Source of the DNA: Paenibacillus sp. FSL H7-0331
Lineage (GTDB): Bacteria > Bacillota > Bacilli > Paenibacillales > NBRC-103111
DNA length: 64,000 nt
Direction: 5' to 3'
Assembly: GCF_001956045.1 (NCBI RefSeq)
Contig: NZ_MRTH01000040.1
Span: forward strand, 9,359 to 73,358
Position 1 is the stretch's first letter; each line of letters begins with the position of its first letter. The notes below the pieces were generated by a model that was not told the origin of the DNA, did no database searches, and was given only the letters and a program-made list of their open reading frames with translations. The position numbers were made by a program, and so were the translations under genes. Positions 24,803 through 34,788 of the stretch are shown in pieces.

Positions 24803-25894
24803 TCAATCGTAAACAAATGGGTTATTGCCTGAAGTTGGTTCAATTTCATCTACTAAACTGCTGTTGATTCTTTTTCTGATCGCATCCGCGTCAGATTTCG
24901 GCTCCTTCTTAGGCTCAATTTGAATAACTGCGTCTGGGGTTAAAGTTACATTATTTTTCACTGTATTCAGTTGTCCACTTTCACGCAAATATCGTTCGAG
25001 CAATTGATCAGCAGGTATGGCCCGTACGCTCAACCAATTCAAATAAAGATCTCCGAACGTATCTTTAAGATACTTTCGCAATAGGGGGTTTCTGTTGTAA
25101 TCCTTGAAAACTTCATAAATGTCGGAAACCTTGTTATGTTTTACAACCCCTTTAGTATCCGTCCATTCAATAATTTGATTGGGATCATACTCTCGCACAT
25201 CCTCAATCTGTAGGCTGTAACCTTCTTTTCCGATTGTTTGAAAATATATTTTGATATCGGCTTCATACTCATGCCCTTTAAGAACTTGCCATCCCTTCAT
25301 CTTACCATCCGCTGGAACGTCATAAAGCTTGCTTTTAACTTCTGCTGCAGTCGGCACAACTGCTTTATGATTTCCTATATAGGCAATGCTGCTATTTTGA
25401 TCATATTCAACAGGCAGACCAAGAGATTCAGCTACAGCTCTCATAGAAACGTAGGTAGTGCCATTATAGAAAATTGTATCAGCAGACAATGCCTTACCAT
25501 TAACTTTCACTTTAACCTCATTTAAATTAACGTTTATAGTATCTACTTTTTGTGGTGAGATAGGATCATTGCTTGGCAGTGCAGGGGTAACTACATCCCA
25601 TATTTTAACTTCAGGATCTGCATTTGAAATTTCTCCAAGCTGCCCAATATAAACGGTTTGGTTTTTTTGATGGTAATTGGCTGGTAATTTGAGTGTTGAT
25701 GCTACGTCTCTAATGGATATGTATACAGTACCTTCATAAAGAATCGTGTTTGTTTTTATAAGGATATCATTAACATTAATCTTGACTAGATTTAAATCCA
25801 CCTTTACTTGCTGCAGGTCAGATGCCAATGCGTTGCCTTGCGTTGTTAATAAAATAGCTGTTCCTAGTAAAATGATGCGAAGTTTGGATTTCAA
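24803..25894 (-). CDS. Secreted protein with two copper-amine-oxidase-N (stalk) domains
   Basis: 363-residue exported protein. Start chosen at TTG 25894, eight bases after GGGAG; the GTG at 25903 lies too close. A signal peptide (LRIILLGTAILLTTQGNALA) precedes two copies of the copper-amine-oxidase N-terminal 'stalk' domain, each with a YEGTVYISIRDVASTLKLPA or YNGTTYVSMRAVAESLGLPV repeat (about residues 40-85 and 140-185). These domains are common in Paenibacillus and related Firmicutes wall proteins and do not imply oxidase activity. A C-terminal region of about 180 residues without recognisable motifs follows. It probably works at the cell surface or in the wall. Confidence 0.75.
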   Translation of the reverse strand: MKSKLRIILLGTAILLTTQGNALASDLQQVKVDLNLVKINVNDILIKTNTILYEGTVYISIRDVASTLKLPANYHQKNQTVYIGQLGEISNADPEVKIWDVVTPALPSNDPISPQKVDTINVNLNEVKVKVNGKALSADTIFYNGTTYVSMRAVAESLGLPVEYDQNSSIAYIGNHKAVVPTAAEVKSKLYDVPADGKMKGWQVLKGHEYEADIKIYFQTIGKEGYSLQIEDVREYDPNQIIEWTDTKGVVKHNKVSDIYEVFKDYNRNPLLRKYLKDTFGDLYLNWLSVRAIPADQLLERYLRESGQLNTVKNNVTLTPDAVIQIEPKKEPKSDADAIRKRINSSLVDEIEPTSGNNPFVYD

Positions 25895-25990
25895 CGAACA
25901 CACTCCCTTTTTTGTTATATATAAATTATATATGAAAAATTTGTAAAATCATAGAAATTTTAACCGATAAAATGTTGAAATTAATTACCT

Positions 25991-26035
25991 AAAAAACAAC
26001 AAAACCGCCAGCAGGAATTATCCCTAAGACGGTTT
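25991..26035 (-). terminator. Probable terminator of secDF
   Basis: On the minus strand an imperfect stem with AAACCG/CGGTTT at its base is followed by TTTTGTTGTTTTTT, 48 bp after the secDF stop. Confidence 0.6.
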
Positions 26036-26082
26036 CATACAATGATAGGCAACACACAAATACGTTTTCCTATAATTCTTCT

Positions 26083-28329
26083 TTATTTTTCATACGTATG
26101 CTCGTAGCTTTCAAATACCTCTTCAGGTGGTAATGGGGATGGGGGCGGCGGCGGATTATTTTTCAAATAAAGGGCACGCCTTTCCAGACGCTGTATCGAT
26201 TTGAATTTCAGGGTCAGCCATACCTGACTGGCGATGTAAATCGAGGAATACATTCCGACAACCAAACCTACCGTCATTGCCAAGGAAAACAGATTAATGG
26301 AATCACTGCCCCAAACCAACAAAGCAATTGAAGCAATCAGGACGGTAACAGCTGTATTAACGGAACGTACCAGCGTTTGATTGATACTCAGATTCACAAG
26401 GCTTGTTAAATCCCCCCAGGTTTTTGCTCGGGCAAATCGAAGATTTTCACGTATTCGGTCAAAGATAACGACGGTGTCATTAATGGAGTAGCCCACAATC
26501 GTCAGAATCGCGGCAATAAATGGCAGATTGACTTCCAACTTTAGGATGGAAAATACGCTGATCACGAAAAAAACATCGTGCACCAGGGCGATGATAGCTG
26601 CGACAGCAAAGCCCCATTCGAACCGTATGGTGACATACAGCATAATGCCAATGCTGGCAACAGCTACAGCGACGATAGCCTGAAAGGCCAACTCCTTGGC
26701 GATGCCCGGATCAACCGTGTTTTCCTCCTTACCGATGCCGTTTCCATATTCGCCAGCAAAAGCTGACAGGATGCGGTCGGATTCACCAATATCCGCATTG
26801 AGCACCCGATCAAACCGCACGGTCACCCGATCCTGCTGGCCTCCGCCTACAGTAACAACAGATGGATCAAATCCGGCTTTCCGAACGATTTCTTCCGCTT
26901 TATTTTTTTCAATTGGTTTGCCCAGGGCAACGTCTATGGTTGTACCTGCCTTAAAATCTACGCCGTAGTTTAAACCATGCACCAGCAAGCTGCCAATTCC
27001 AATGACAGTAACTAGAATAGAAATAAAGAAATACAGTTTTCTATGTTTAACAAAGTCAAAAGCCCTGTGCACAAGTGGCATCGGTTCATTCTTGTCAATG
27101 GCAACTACCTGTTTTCGCGAAACCCCAAAAAACAGCGGATTGTTAAAAACATCTGTTTTGGCCAGCATTCTCAGCAGCCATTGAGAGAAGTAAACATTGG
27201 TCAGGATACTTAGTCCAATACTAAGCACGAGTGTAAGCGCAAAGCCTTTAATCGCGCCTGTTCCGACATAAAATAAGACAACAGCGGCAATAATCGTTGT
27301 GACATGTGAATCCATAATCGTACGGAAAGAATTTTTATAGCCTTTGCGCAGTGCCGACAGTAAGCTAAGTCCCGTGCGCATTTCATCCTTAAGTCGTTCA
27401 TAGGTAATAACATTAGCATCTACAGCCATCCCAATGCCGAGTACAAAAGCGGCAATTCCTGGCAACGTCAGCGTCGCTCCCAGCCAATTCATGATCCCGA
27501 GTAGCAGCCATGAATACGTAATTAGCGTAAAGCTGGCAATAAATCCTGGGATACGGTACAGAACAAGCATAAATAACAAAATAATAATGGAGGCATAAGC
27601 TCCCGCCATTACAGTCTGCTCAAGTGAGAGCTGGCCCAATGAAGCTCCGACAGATTGTGCGTATTTTTCTGTAAGCTTTAGCGGAATCGCGCCAAGATTG
27701 ATAGTATCCACAATTTCCTTGGCTTGGTCGTAAGTGTAATTACCGGTTAAGGTTGAAATCCCCTCGGTAAGAACGACTAGTATGACAGGCTCCACCAGAA
27801 CCGTTTCATCCAGTTGAAACGTTATCTTTTGATGAAGCAGCCTGGTTGAAATCTCTAACAGCTTCTGTTTATCCTTGACCTCAACACGTATAAGCGGTTT
27901 TTGCAATTCCCCGTACACGATGCTCGACGCACCCTCCAGAAAATCGCTGCCGTTTAATTCGATCGCACCGTCCGGGCCTCGGACAGTCAGCTGAGCTGGC
28001 TTTTTGAGAATTTCTCTGACCTTCTGCTCATCCGCTACCCCTGCCAGCCGAACCCGGATTCGATTGGATCCCTCCGTCCAAATTTCCGGTTCCGTAGTAC
28101 CTAAAGCATTAATGCGTTTTTCCAAACTTTTTGCCGTTTGCCTTAAGGAATCCAGCGTAATGGCTCCATTTTCCTCAAAGGACGATGCTTCATATAACAC
28201 TTCAAAGCCGCCCTTCAAATCGAGACCCAGCTTCACGTTGGAGAGTACGTTCGGAATGGTAAATCCTATAATACTTAAGGTAATGGTAATAGTTAATAGA
28301 AAGGCAGCCATTCTTGTGTAGTTCAGCAA
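26083..28329 (-). CDS. secDF: Protein-export membrane protein SecDF (fused)
   Basis: Proton-driven accessory of the Sec translocon, about 748 residues with SecD and SecF fused as in B. subtilis. The SecD half begins with GLDLKGGFEVLYE, the conserved D1 motif, and ends in six helices with the AVDANVITYERLKDEMR motif. The SecF half has GVDFKAGTTID and GYSINDTVVIFDRIREN. About twelve transmembrane helices and two large extracytoplasmic domains are expected. GGGAGG precedes a TTG at 28329, giving LLNYTRMAAFLL, the usual short N-terminus; a longer frame from 28389 lacks a better site. The proline-rich C-terminus (NPPPPPSPLPP) is unusual. It sits beside secreted-protein genes but is probably monocistronic. 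Confidence 0.95.
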   Translation of the reverse strand: MLNYTRMAAFLLTITITLSIIGFTIPNVLSNVKLGLDLKGGFEVLYEASSFEENGAITLDSLRQTAKSLEKRINALGTTEPEIWTEGSNRIRVRLAGVADEQKVREILKKPAQLTVRGPDGAIELNGSDFLEGASSIVYGELQKPLIRVEVKDKQKLLEISTRLLHQKITFQLDETVLVEPVILVVLTEGISTLTGNYTYDQAKEIVDTINLGAIPLKLTEKYAQSVGASLGQLSLEQTVMAGAYASIIILLFMLVLYRIPGFIASFTLITYSWLLLGIMNWLGATLTLPGIAAFVLGIGMAVDANVITYERLKDEMRTGLSLLSALRKGYKNSFRTIMDSHVTTIIAAVVLFYVGTGAIKGFALTLVLSIGLSILTNVYFSQWLLRMLAKTDVFNNPLFFGVSRKQVVAIDKNEPMPLVHRAFDFVKHRKLYFFISILVTVIGIGSLLVHGLNYGVDFKAGTTIDVALGKPIEKNKAEEIVRKAGFDPSVVTVGGGQQDRVTVRFDRVLNADIGESDRILSAFAGEYGNGIGKEENTVDPGIAKELAFQAIVAVAVASIGIMLYVTIRFEWGFAVAAIIALVHDVFFVISVFSILKLEVNLPFIAAILTIVGYSINDTVVIFDRIRENLRFARAKTWGDLTSLVNLSINQTLVRSVNTAVTVLIASIALLVWGSDSINLFSLAMTVGLVVGMYSSIYIASQVWLTLKFKSIQRLERRALYLKNNPPPPPSPLPPEEVFESYEHTYEK

Positions 28330-28497
28330 ACAAAGTCTCCTCCCGACAAATACTCCCGCGTGCTTGCAGGAATATGGACTCTTCTTCACGAAAATATGAC
28401 ATATACTGCGATGATAAAGATGATATCTCCAGTCGTCAAGCTATATTAACATCATGCACTGCAGTGCTCAATTTGACTAACCCATAGGAGACAAGTT

Positions 28498-30585
28498 ATG
28501 ACGACAATCAGCATTGTACTACTTTCCCAGCATTTCCAGCTGTTTAAGCAATGCCTAGCCAGTATACAGCTCCATACAGCAGACTCTTATGAGTTGATCG
28601 TCATTAATGATGGAGGCGCACCGGAAATTAGCGAATGGCTGGAGCAGCACGCCCCAGATGCGATCTTACTGTCCACTGCACAACTGCTGGGCGTTGCAGC
28701 CGGCTACAATCTTGGAGCCTCTCATTCGCGAGGCGAAAGCATCGTCTTCATCCGGGATCATGTTACAGTTACTAAGCATTGGCTTGAAGCTCTTACTGAT
28801 TGCATGCAAGCCAATCCCAAGGCTGCCATGGTAGGACCGCTTAGCAATAAGGTCAGCGGCTTGCAAAATTCTCCTATCCCCAGCCGCGAGACGTTATCGA
28901 TGGATGCTGCTTCAGCACAAGATCTACTATCCTTTGGCTACAGCTCGGCACGCCGTGCCACTCGACTGCTTAGTTTTCTTCTGCTGATGCGCAAGGATAC
29001 ATTCGACAGCTTGGGCGGCTTCGATGAGCGGTTTGCCCTGGAAACCTACGAGGACGATGACCTGTGTTACCGTGCCCTTCAAGCAGGCTACACCCTGCAT
29101 ATTGCCTATGATTGCTTCGTCCATTATACCTATCCGCCACAGCTGTTTCCCGAGGATCCTGACTGGTATCAGCGGCAGATCGTAATGAACCGAATGAAGG
29201 CATTAAACAAATGGGGATTTGATTTGGCAGAAGCACAATATGCCATAAAAACGCCAGGCTTGGTTATGTTTGAACATATGGTGGAGTCGGGTGAAGCTCT
29301 CACTCCACACGATCTGTATCGTTTTGCCAATGAATTGGCCGATGATTGGCAATGGGAACGGGCTGCTGAATACTATGAGCGTTTTCTGGGACATGAAGAA
29401 GGCGGCATTGAGGATCGTATTGCCATTTACGGACGTTTGGCCGATTGCTACTCCCATCTGAACCGGATGCATGATGCGAAAAACAAAGTTTTGCAGTCAT
29501 TTTCTTACGCGCTGCCGCGTGCGGAAAACTGCTGTCGACTTGGCATGCTTTATATGAAAGAACATGACTTTACAAGTGCTGCCTGGTGGTACAAGATTGC
29601 TACTGAGCTGACTAAACCCGTGGAGCCTAAAGTTATTGTAAGGCAGGAATGCTGGAACTGGCTACCCTACTTGCAGTTGTGTGCTTGTTATATCCAGCTT
29701 GGCCAATACCAGCTAGCATACCGATACAATGAAATTGCAGCTGCTTTTATACCGGATCACAACAGGGTACGGGCAAACCGAGCGTATTTGGCCAATCACT
29801 TGGATCCAACCTCTTCAAATACCAATACAGTTACACCGGCACAAACTGACGCCGAGCAACAAATCCCTAACCAACCACAAGTTGGGCAGAAAACCAGAAT
29901 AACGTTGTCAATGATAGTAAAAAACGAAAGCGGACGTTATTTAAAACAGGCACTGGAACGACATCGCCTGTATATCGACGATGCAGTTATTATTGATGAC
30001 GGGAGCACGGACGATACCATAGACATTTGCTTACAGGCTCTGGACGGGATACCCGTTAAATTAATCAGAAATGAAGTGTCGAAGTTCAGCAACGAAATAA
30101 CGTTGCGCAAGCAGCAATGGGAAGAAACATTAAGCGTCAATCCGCAATGGATTCTTAATCTTGATGCCGACGAATGGTTCGAGGATCGATTCACCACAGA
30201 GATCCGCCAGCTTCTCGATCAATCGAACACCCATGTTATCAGCTTCCGGTTGTATGATTTTTGGACGAATTCGGCCTACAGGGAGGATAGCAACTGGCAA
30301 GCGCATCTATTTTACCGACCGTTCCTGCTCCGCTACAATCCCGATTTCCCCTATGTGTGGAAAGAAACGCCACAGCATTGCGGGAGATTTCCGGAAAACA
30401 TTTACCAGCAGCCCAATGAACTTTCCAATTTGCGGCTGAAGCATTTTGGCTGGGCAAATGTTGCAGATCGTTTGCAAAAATTCAATCGATATACGCTGCT
30501 CGATCCGGATGCAGTTTACGGACTGAAGGAGCAATATCTATCTATCATCGATAGCAATCCGCATTTGATTGAATGGGTAGATTGA
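28498..30585 (+). CDS. Multidomain glycosyltransferase: GT2 - TPR - GT2
   Basis: 695-residue cytosolic glycosyltransferase. An N-terminal GT2 domain (about 1-250) has LIVINDGGAPE, FIRDHV and the acidic ETYEDDDLCYRALQAGY motif of the metal/sugar-nucleotide site. A TPR-like helical region (about 260-440) has WNWLPYLQLCACYIQLGQ. The second GT2 domain (about 465-690) starts ITLSMIVKNESG and contains DDGSTDDTI and LNLDADEWF (DxD). AGGAGACAAGTT precedes the ATG. It is convergent with a methyltransferase gene. The same helical module recurs in the enzymes at 31471 and 39204, and the surface proteins nearby are likely acceptors. I infer that it adds sugars to Thr-rich surface glycoproteins. Confidence 0.88.
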   Translation: MTTISIVLLSQHFQLFKQCLASIQLHTADSYELIVINDGGAPEISEWLEQHAPDAILLSTAQLLGVAAGYNLGASHSRGESIVFIRDHVTVTKHWLEALTDCMQANPKAAMVGPLSNKVSGLQNSPIPSRETLSMDAASAQDLLSFGYSSARRATRLLSFLLLMRKDTFDSLGGFDERFALETYEDDDLCYRALQAGYTLHIAYDCFVHYTYPPQLFPEDPDWYQRQIVMNRMKALNKWGFDLAEAQYAIKTPGLVMFEHMVESGEALTPHDLYRFANELADDWQWERAAEYYERFLGHEEGGIEDRIAIYGRLADCYSHLNRMHDAKNKVLQSFSYALPRAENCCRLGMLYMKEHDFTSAAWWYKIATELTKPVEPKVIVRQECWNWLPYLQLCACYIQLGQYQLAYRYNEIAAAFIPDHNRVRANRAYLANHLDPTSSNTNTVTPAQTDAEQQIPNQPQVGQKTRITLSMIVKNESGRYLKQALERHRLYIDDAVIIDDGSTDDTIDICLQALDGIPVKLIRNEVSKFSNEITLRKQQWEETLSVNPQWILNLDADEWFEDRFTTEIRQLLDQSNTHVISFRLYDFWTNSAYREDSNWQAHLFYRPFLLRYNPDFPYVWKETPQHCGRFPENIYQQPNELSNLRLKHFGWANVADRLQKFNRYTLLDPDAVYGLKEQYLSIIDSNPHLIEWVD

Positions 30586-30595
30586 GAAGCCAGGA

Positions 30596-30638
30596 GGAGC
30601 CATCTACAGATATTTGGATAAGAACTGCTGATGGCTCC
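30596..30638 (+). terminator. Possible terminator of the rightward glycosyltransferase
   Basis: GGAGCCATC and GATGGCTCC form a 9-bp stem around a 25-nt loop just after the stop. The loop is long and no clear T run follows, so confidence is low. Confidence 0.35.
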
Positions 30639-30733
30639 ATATTGTGTTGTCAAGCTGTAAATACTGCCTAATCATGTCTTTATATTAGCAACAAACTATT
30701 GAAACCACTGCAAGCAAGTTTTATTGGATAGCT

Positions 30734-31396
30734 TTAAACCATTTTACATAGCAGTAATCGGATACACTTCAATTCCGGTCCCCACATCGTCGTCGAAATG
30801 GCATTATCAGGTACCGAGAAATCATAGTCTCCATAGAACTTCAGATTGGCTTTCTTCATCAGCTCCATCAGACTATCCATATGTACATTGGGGTAATCCA
30901 CAGTGAGCACAATAAGCCCGTCATCCTTAAGTACCCTTGAAAACTCCAATAAAGCTTTTAATTGCACAAGCTCGTCCACATGTTCCAGCACAGATATGCA
31001 GTACACTTTGTCAAACCTATTGTCGGCATAGGGCATCTGGGTCATATCGCATAGTGCCAACTGAACATTATCGAATAATGAATCATCGAATTCTGAGTAG
31101 ACCTTCTCGCCAATCGAATCTTTAATATCTTGAATAATTTCATTTTTTGATACGATTCGCGGGTCGCTATCGCAGGCATAAACCTCCTTGGCTATTGTAC
31201 CGAGATAAAATTTAAAAGGATGACAAACACCGCAGGCAACATCAAGGACAACGTCCGAGCTTGTCGCGAACCTACCCGCCCAAACATATTCATAATGCCG
31301 ACTCCACCATGCTTCAGGCAAATCATAGACAATATGTGTTTCCTTAGCATCCCCATACGTAATAAATCTGGAAATGCAATCTACAGCATGGATCAA
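30734..31396 (-). CDS. SAM-dependent class I methyltransferase
   Basis: Soluble methyltransferase of 220 residues. LDVACGVCHPFKFYL is the SAM-binding motif I (usually DxGxGxG; here the glycine pattern is looser). The acidic VYACDSDPRIV loop is motif II, LALCDMTQMPYADN motif III, and the FDKVYCISVLEHVDE motif is the Methyltransf_11 type. The C-terminal part (VLTVDYPNVHMDSLMELMKK) closes the fold. A TTG start at 31396 follows GGGGA. It lies among glycosyltransferases, so it may methylate sugars or the glycan end; that is inference only. Confidence 0.82.
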   Translation of the reverse strand: MIHAVDCISRFITYGDAKETHIVYDLPEAWWSRHYEYVWAGRFATSSDVVLDVACGVCHPFKFYLGTIAKEVYACDSDPRIVSKNEIIQDIKDSIGEKVYSEFDDSLFDNVQLALCDMTQMPYADNRFDKVYCISVLEHVDELVQLKALLEFSRVLKDDGLIVLTVDYPNVHMDSLMELMKKANLKFYGDYDFSVPDNAISTTMWGPELKCIRLLLCKMV

Positions 31397-31470
31397 AGTT
31401 TTTCCCCATTTCTCTTATTTATATATGGTTATAGCCACTGTGACTTCTGCTAATGCATAAATCATGATGC

Positions 31471-32829
31471 TTACGACTGATTAAGGACCCCAGTCAAATA
31501 CTGCTTATTCAGCAACATGCTAGGGTGATGGGGATCATACGACAATCCAATCTCATTATGCTCCATTGCGCGTATATGTTGGCCAAGACGGTCGTAGCAA
31601 ACGCAAAGCTGCAAATGCGGCTGCCATGTCCAAGCGCTTGGATCGGGAGATGCACTCAGGTCGGCCGGTCTTGCCAATTTGATCGCTTGCTTATATAAAA
31701 GAATGGCTTCCTCCCATTGCTCCAAATTCATAATCATAAATGCCAGCTTGCAGTATATTTCGGCAGAGGGAATCCGGTTGACATAGGTTTCCAGAAGATT
31801 TTTCGACTGCACCGACTTTCCCAATAAATTGTAGCAGTCTGCTGCATACACAATAGCCTCCACACGCTGTTCTTGTTCGCCTTCGCCAGTTTCTAAAAAG
31901 CTCAAATAATACTCAAGGGCTGCTTCCTCATAATGATAATTATGCATGCATGTAGCATTGTGAAACAACTGCTCAGCGTTTAGTTCCTTTATTGAACCAG
32001 CAAAAAGCGATGAGTGGTCCGGTTTCAGACAAAGCTGCTTATAGGCTGCTACACCCGCTAAATCCGAATCGCGGTAAATATGATAAGCAGGATAAGTGGT
32101 TTCCACAAACATCCCTAGGCCCAGAGCATCAGCACGGATACAAAAATGTCGATCCTCGCCCCAAAAAGAAATGCTTTTAATTTCCGCAAAGCTTACCCCT
32201 GCCTGAAGTGCTTGTTTATTTATCAATGTACAAGCACCAAGTCCCCCAACTTCATATAAACCCGGCATTCGCAGTTGAGCAAAAAATCGCTTCATTCGCA
32301 GAAATTGTTCCTGACCATCCACATCTTCTCTACGATCCTTTCGGTATTGGGTATATTCGTCCTGAAGCCAAACCTGTGGCATTTCAAGCGTATCCGGCTG
32401 CCAGCTCGTCCAGAAAATGCAGGAAACAATCGGTTTATCGGCTTGAATCAGCTGCTCCAAGGTTCGCGGATGCAGCACAAGATCGGAATCGACTAGAAAC
32501 AAACCATCATATTCGGCATTACGTGCTCGTTCTATAATGTCGTCCTTCATAGCAGCGACTTTCCAAATCTGACTTTCTTTCCAGTAGTGTGTGAACTCGC
32601 TGCGTTTGTACTCCTCATTGGTTTGTATAGCAGGTCGTATAATAACGCTTCGTCCATTTGCCTCGCTGAAATCGTTAAGCATCACGGATGACAACGGGTC
32701 GACATTATCATCAACAAATATATAGTCAACGGTCGTTGAGCTTTTTGTCAAACCAGTAAGCGATAACAGAAATTGCTCTAAAATAGCAGGAGTCTGCCTG
32801 ATAGGACTGCCAATCAAAACTTTGTTCAT
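31471..32829 (-). CDS. Glycosyltransferase (GT2/Anp1-like) with C-terminal TPR module
   Basis: 452-residue protein. The N-terminal domain (about 1-250) has DYIFVDDNVD, GLFLVDSDLVLHPRTLE (the DxD motif) and GGLGACTLINKQAL, typical of inverting GT-A enzymes. The C-terminal TPR-like part (about 300-445) has WTWQPHLQLCVCYDRLGQ, also seen in the paralogues at 28498 and 39204. The ATG overlaps the stop of the upstream RCC1-SLH gene by four bases (ATGA), so translation of enzyme and surface protein is coupled. I infer that this enzyme modifies that surface protein. Confidence 0.87.
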   Translation of the reverse strand: MNKVLIGSPIRQTPAILEQFLLSLTGLTKSSTTVDYIFVDDNVDPLSSVMLNDFSEANGRSVIIRPAIQTNEEYKRSEFTHYWKESQIWKVAAMKDDIIERARNAEYDGLFLVDSDLVLHPRTLEQLIQADKPIVSCIFWTSWQPDTLEMPQVWLQDEYTQYRKDRREDVDGQEQFLRMKRFFAQLRMPGLYEVGGLGACTLINKQALQAGVSFAEIKSISFWGEDRHFCIRADALGLGMFVETTYPAYHIYRDSDLAGVAAYKQLCLKPDHSSLFAGSIKELNAEQLFHNATCMHNYHYEEAALEYYLSFLETGEGEQEQRVEAIVYAADCYNLLGKSVQSKNLLETYVNRIPSAEIYCKLAFMIMNLEQWEEAILLYKQAIKLARPADLSASPDPSAWTWQPHLQLCVCYDRLGQHIRAMEHNEIGLSYDPHHPSMLLNKQYLTGVLNQS

Positions 32830-34499
32830 TTCAATGTCATTCCTTTGTCCTTGACATTTTTTACGAACTGAATCGCTTCCGCACGGGTAAGTAGATCCCT
32901 TCCTTTGTATCCAACCACGGTAGCTGACGTTTTACCGCTTGAATAACCTTTATCCAATAGATACTGAATGGCCTCGTCCTTTAGCAAATGAGTGCCATCT
33001 GCTGCTGCGATGATACCTGCCACTGTCTCACGATTGATAAAAGCACTTCTTAATTCTACAGCATTCCCGATTCCATGAATCGGAAAATGATGGGCTTCAC
33101 CAAACGTGTAAAAGGCATCAGCCCAATGGTTATTGGAAACAGCAGCTTGAACACCAAACATTTTCAGGAAAATCGCCAGAAACTCCGCTTCCGATACGTT
33201 GTTATCTGGTTTAAAGCTGCCATCCTGGTATCCATCGACGACCTTATTATCATATGCCCATGAAATCATGCTTTCTGCCCAGTGCCCAGTAACATCATTA
33301 AATGTCGCTCCTCCGATTAGAGCAGGCTTTCCATCAACCCCGGCAAAGTTGACCTGAACAGGATAACGTTGGCTCTCCATGCTCCCATCACCCAACTGAC
33401 CAGCCTCGTTTGCCCCCCATGCCCATACGGTTCCATCTTTTCTTAAAGCAAGATTATGGTCCGCGGAGCTGGCAGTGACGGCTATAATATCCGTAAGATC
33501 GCTAACCCGAATGGGATCTATTCTTTCATCAGTAGTCCCGTCACCCAACTGGCCTGTAAAGTTGCCTCCCCAAGCCCATACGGTTCCATCCTTGTTTAAT
33601 GCCAGATTATGGCCTCTGCCACCTGAAACCGAAATAATATCCTTCAAGCCTTTTACTTGAAACGGAGCTGTTTTGTTCTCATTTTTCCCGTTTTGATTCC
33701 AACGCCACGCCCATACAGTTCCATCCCTTTTGACAGCTGTTGTATATTTCCCCTCAGCTACTGCCACAACATTCGTCAGTCCACTCAATTGCACCGGAAC
33801 TGATTTCCATTCTTCGCTTCCCAATGTACCAATGCTCGATTCAGCAGAACGGTTATTTCCCCATACCCATACAGTGCCATCTCTTCTAACGGCTGCACCG
33901 TCACTAAGACCACTCGAAATAGCAGTTACATCCGTTAGACCCTCCACTTGCACAGGTATCAGCTTACTGTCGGTTATATTCACACCTAACTGACCATATT
34001 GGTTCCAGCCCCACGCCCATACGGTACCATCACTTTTTAGAGCCAAGGTGTGTGCAGCACCGCTGGAAATAGCAGTTACATCCGATAGACCTTTTACTTG
34101 TATGGGACTTGATTTATTTTCCGTAGTTCCATCTCCCAATTGTCCGTATATATTCCAGCCCCATGACCATACCGTACCATCTTTATGCAGAGCTACTGTG
34201 AAGGACTGACCGCTCGTTACCTCCACTGTATCTGTAACACCTTTCAACTGCATAGGATACAACTTGTTATCCGTTGTTCCATCGCCTAATCGGCCATCCT
34301 CATTGCCCCCCCATGCCCACACGGTGCCGTCCTGTTTAACTACTTTCGATTCTCTGTATCCGGTAGATAATGATTGAATGGCTAATTCGCTACTATTATT
34401 GGCATAGGTGTTTCTAGGAAACATGACCGTAGCTTCCACTATAAAAAGCATTGCGAACATGACGCACAGAAATTTCGCATTTCTGAATTGTTGACGCAT
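32826..34499 (-). CDS. Secreted RCC1-repeat beta-propeller protein with C-terminal SLH domains
   Basis: 557-residue surface protein. A signal peptide (FLCVMFAMLFIVEATVMFP) is followed by seven RCC1-type repeats with a DGTVWAWG core, expected to close as a seven-bladed propeller (about residues 50-395). Then come three S-layer-homology motifs: FNDVTGHWAESMISWAYDNK with a VVDGYQDGSFKPDNNVSEAE tail, a second after NHWADAFYTF, and a third ending LLTRAEAIQF. SLH domains bind secondary cell-wall polymer, so the propeller is displayed on the wall. It is translationally coupled to a glycosyltransferase gene. The ATG follows GGGAGA. The ligand of the propeller is unknown. Confidence 0.88.
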   Translation of the reverse strand: MRQQFRNAKFLCVMFAMLFIVEATVMFPRNTYANNSSELAIQSLSTGYRESKVVKQDGTVWAWGGNEDGRLGDGTTDNKLYPMQLKGVTDTVEVTSGQSFTVALHKDGTVWSWGWNIYGQLGDGTTENKSSPIQVKGLSDVTAISSGAAHTLALKSDGTVWAWGWNQYGQLGVNITDSKLIPVQVEGLTDVTAISSGLSDGAAVRRDGTVWVWGNNRSAESSIGTLGSEEWKSVPVQLSGLTNVVAVAEGKYTTAVKRDGTVWAWRWNQNGKNENKTAPFQVKGLKDIISVSGGRGHNLALNKDGTVWAWGGNFTGQLGDGTTDERIDPIRVSDLTDIIAVTASSADHNLALRKDGTVWAWGANEAGQLGDGSMESQRYPVQVNFAGVDGKPALIGGATFNDVTGHWAESMISWAYDNKVVDGYQDGSFKPDNNVSEAEFLAIFLKMFGVQAAVSNNHWADAFYTFGEAHHFPIHGIGNAVELRSAFINRETVAGIIAAADGTHLLKDEAIQYLLDKGYSSGKTSATVVGYKGRDLLTRAEAIQFVKNVKDKGMTLK

Positions 34500-34667
34500 A
34501 GTTGGCTTCTCTCCCTTGCGATATCTGTTTCAATTCAAATAATTATAAATCTAGCCTCATAATGTACCTTTTAAATGTAACAGGTTTAAGCCTAACTATA
34601 CATATAAACTTAGCTATCAATTGTTCCCACAGGGGACATAAATAAAAGGATCTACTCCTAAGTATTA

Positions 34668-34714
34668 AATAAACTCCTAATCCCTTAGATCACTGAAGGG
34701 ATTAAGAGTTTATT
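34668..34714 (-). terminator. Terminator of the RCC1-FN3 gene
   Basis: Two 19-nt arms (34668-34686 and 34696-34714, one mismatch) form a strong hairpin 75 bp after the stop of the gene ending at 34789. The arms contain AATAAACTCC, also found in the terminator at 57524-57566. Confidence 0.7.
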
Positions 34715-34788
34715 TGGAGTAAGCCGATTGCTGTGTTATCTGATCATACATACGAAGCTTAGCTTACAGGTCAATATTCAAAGCGAGA

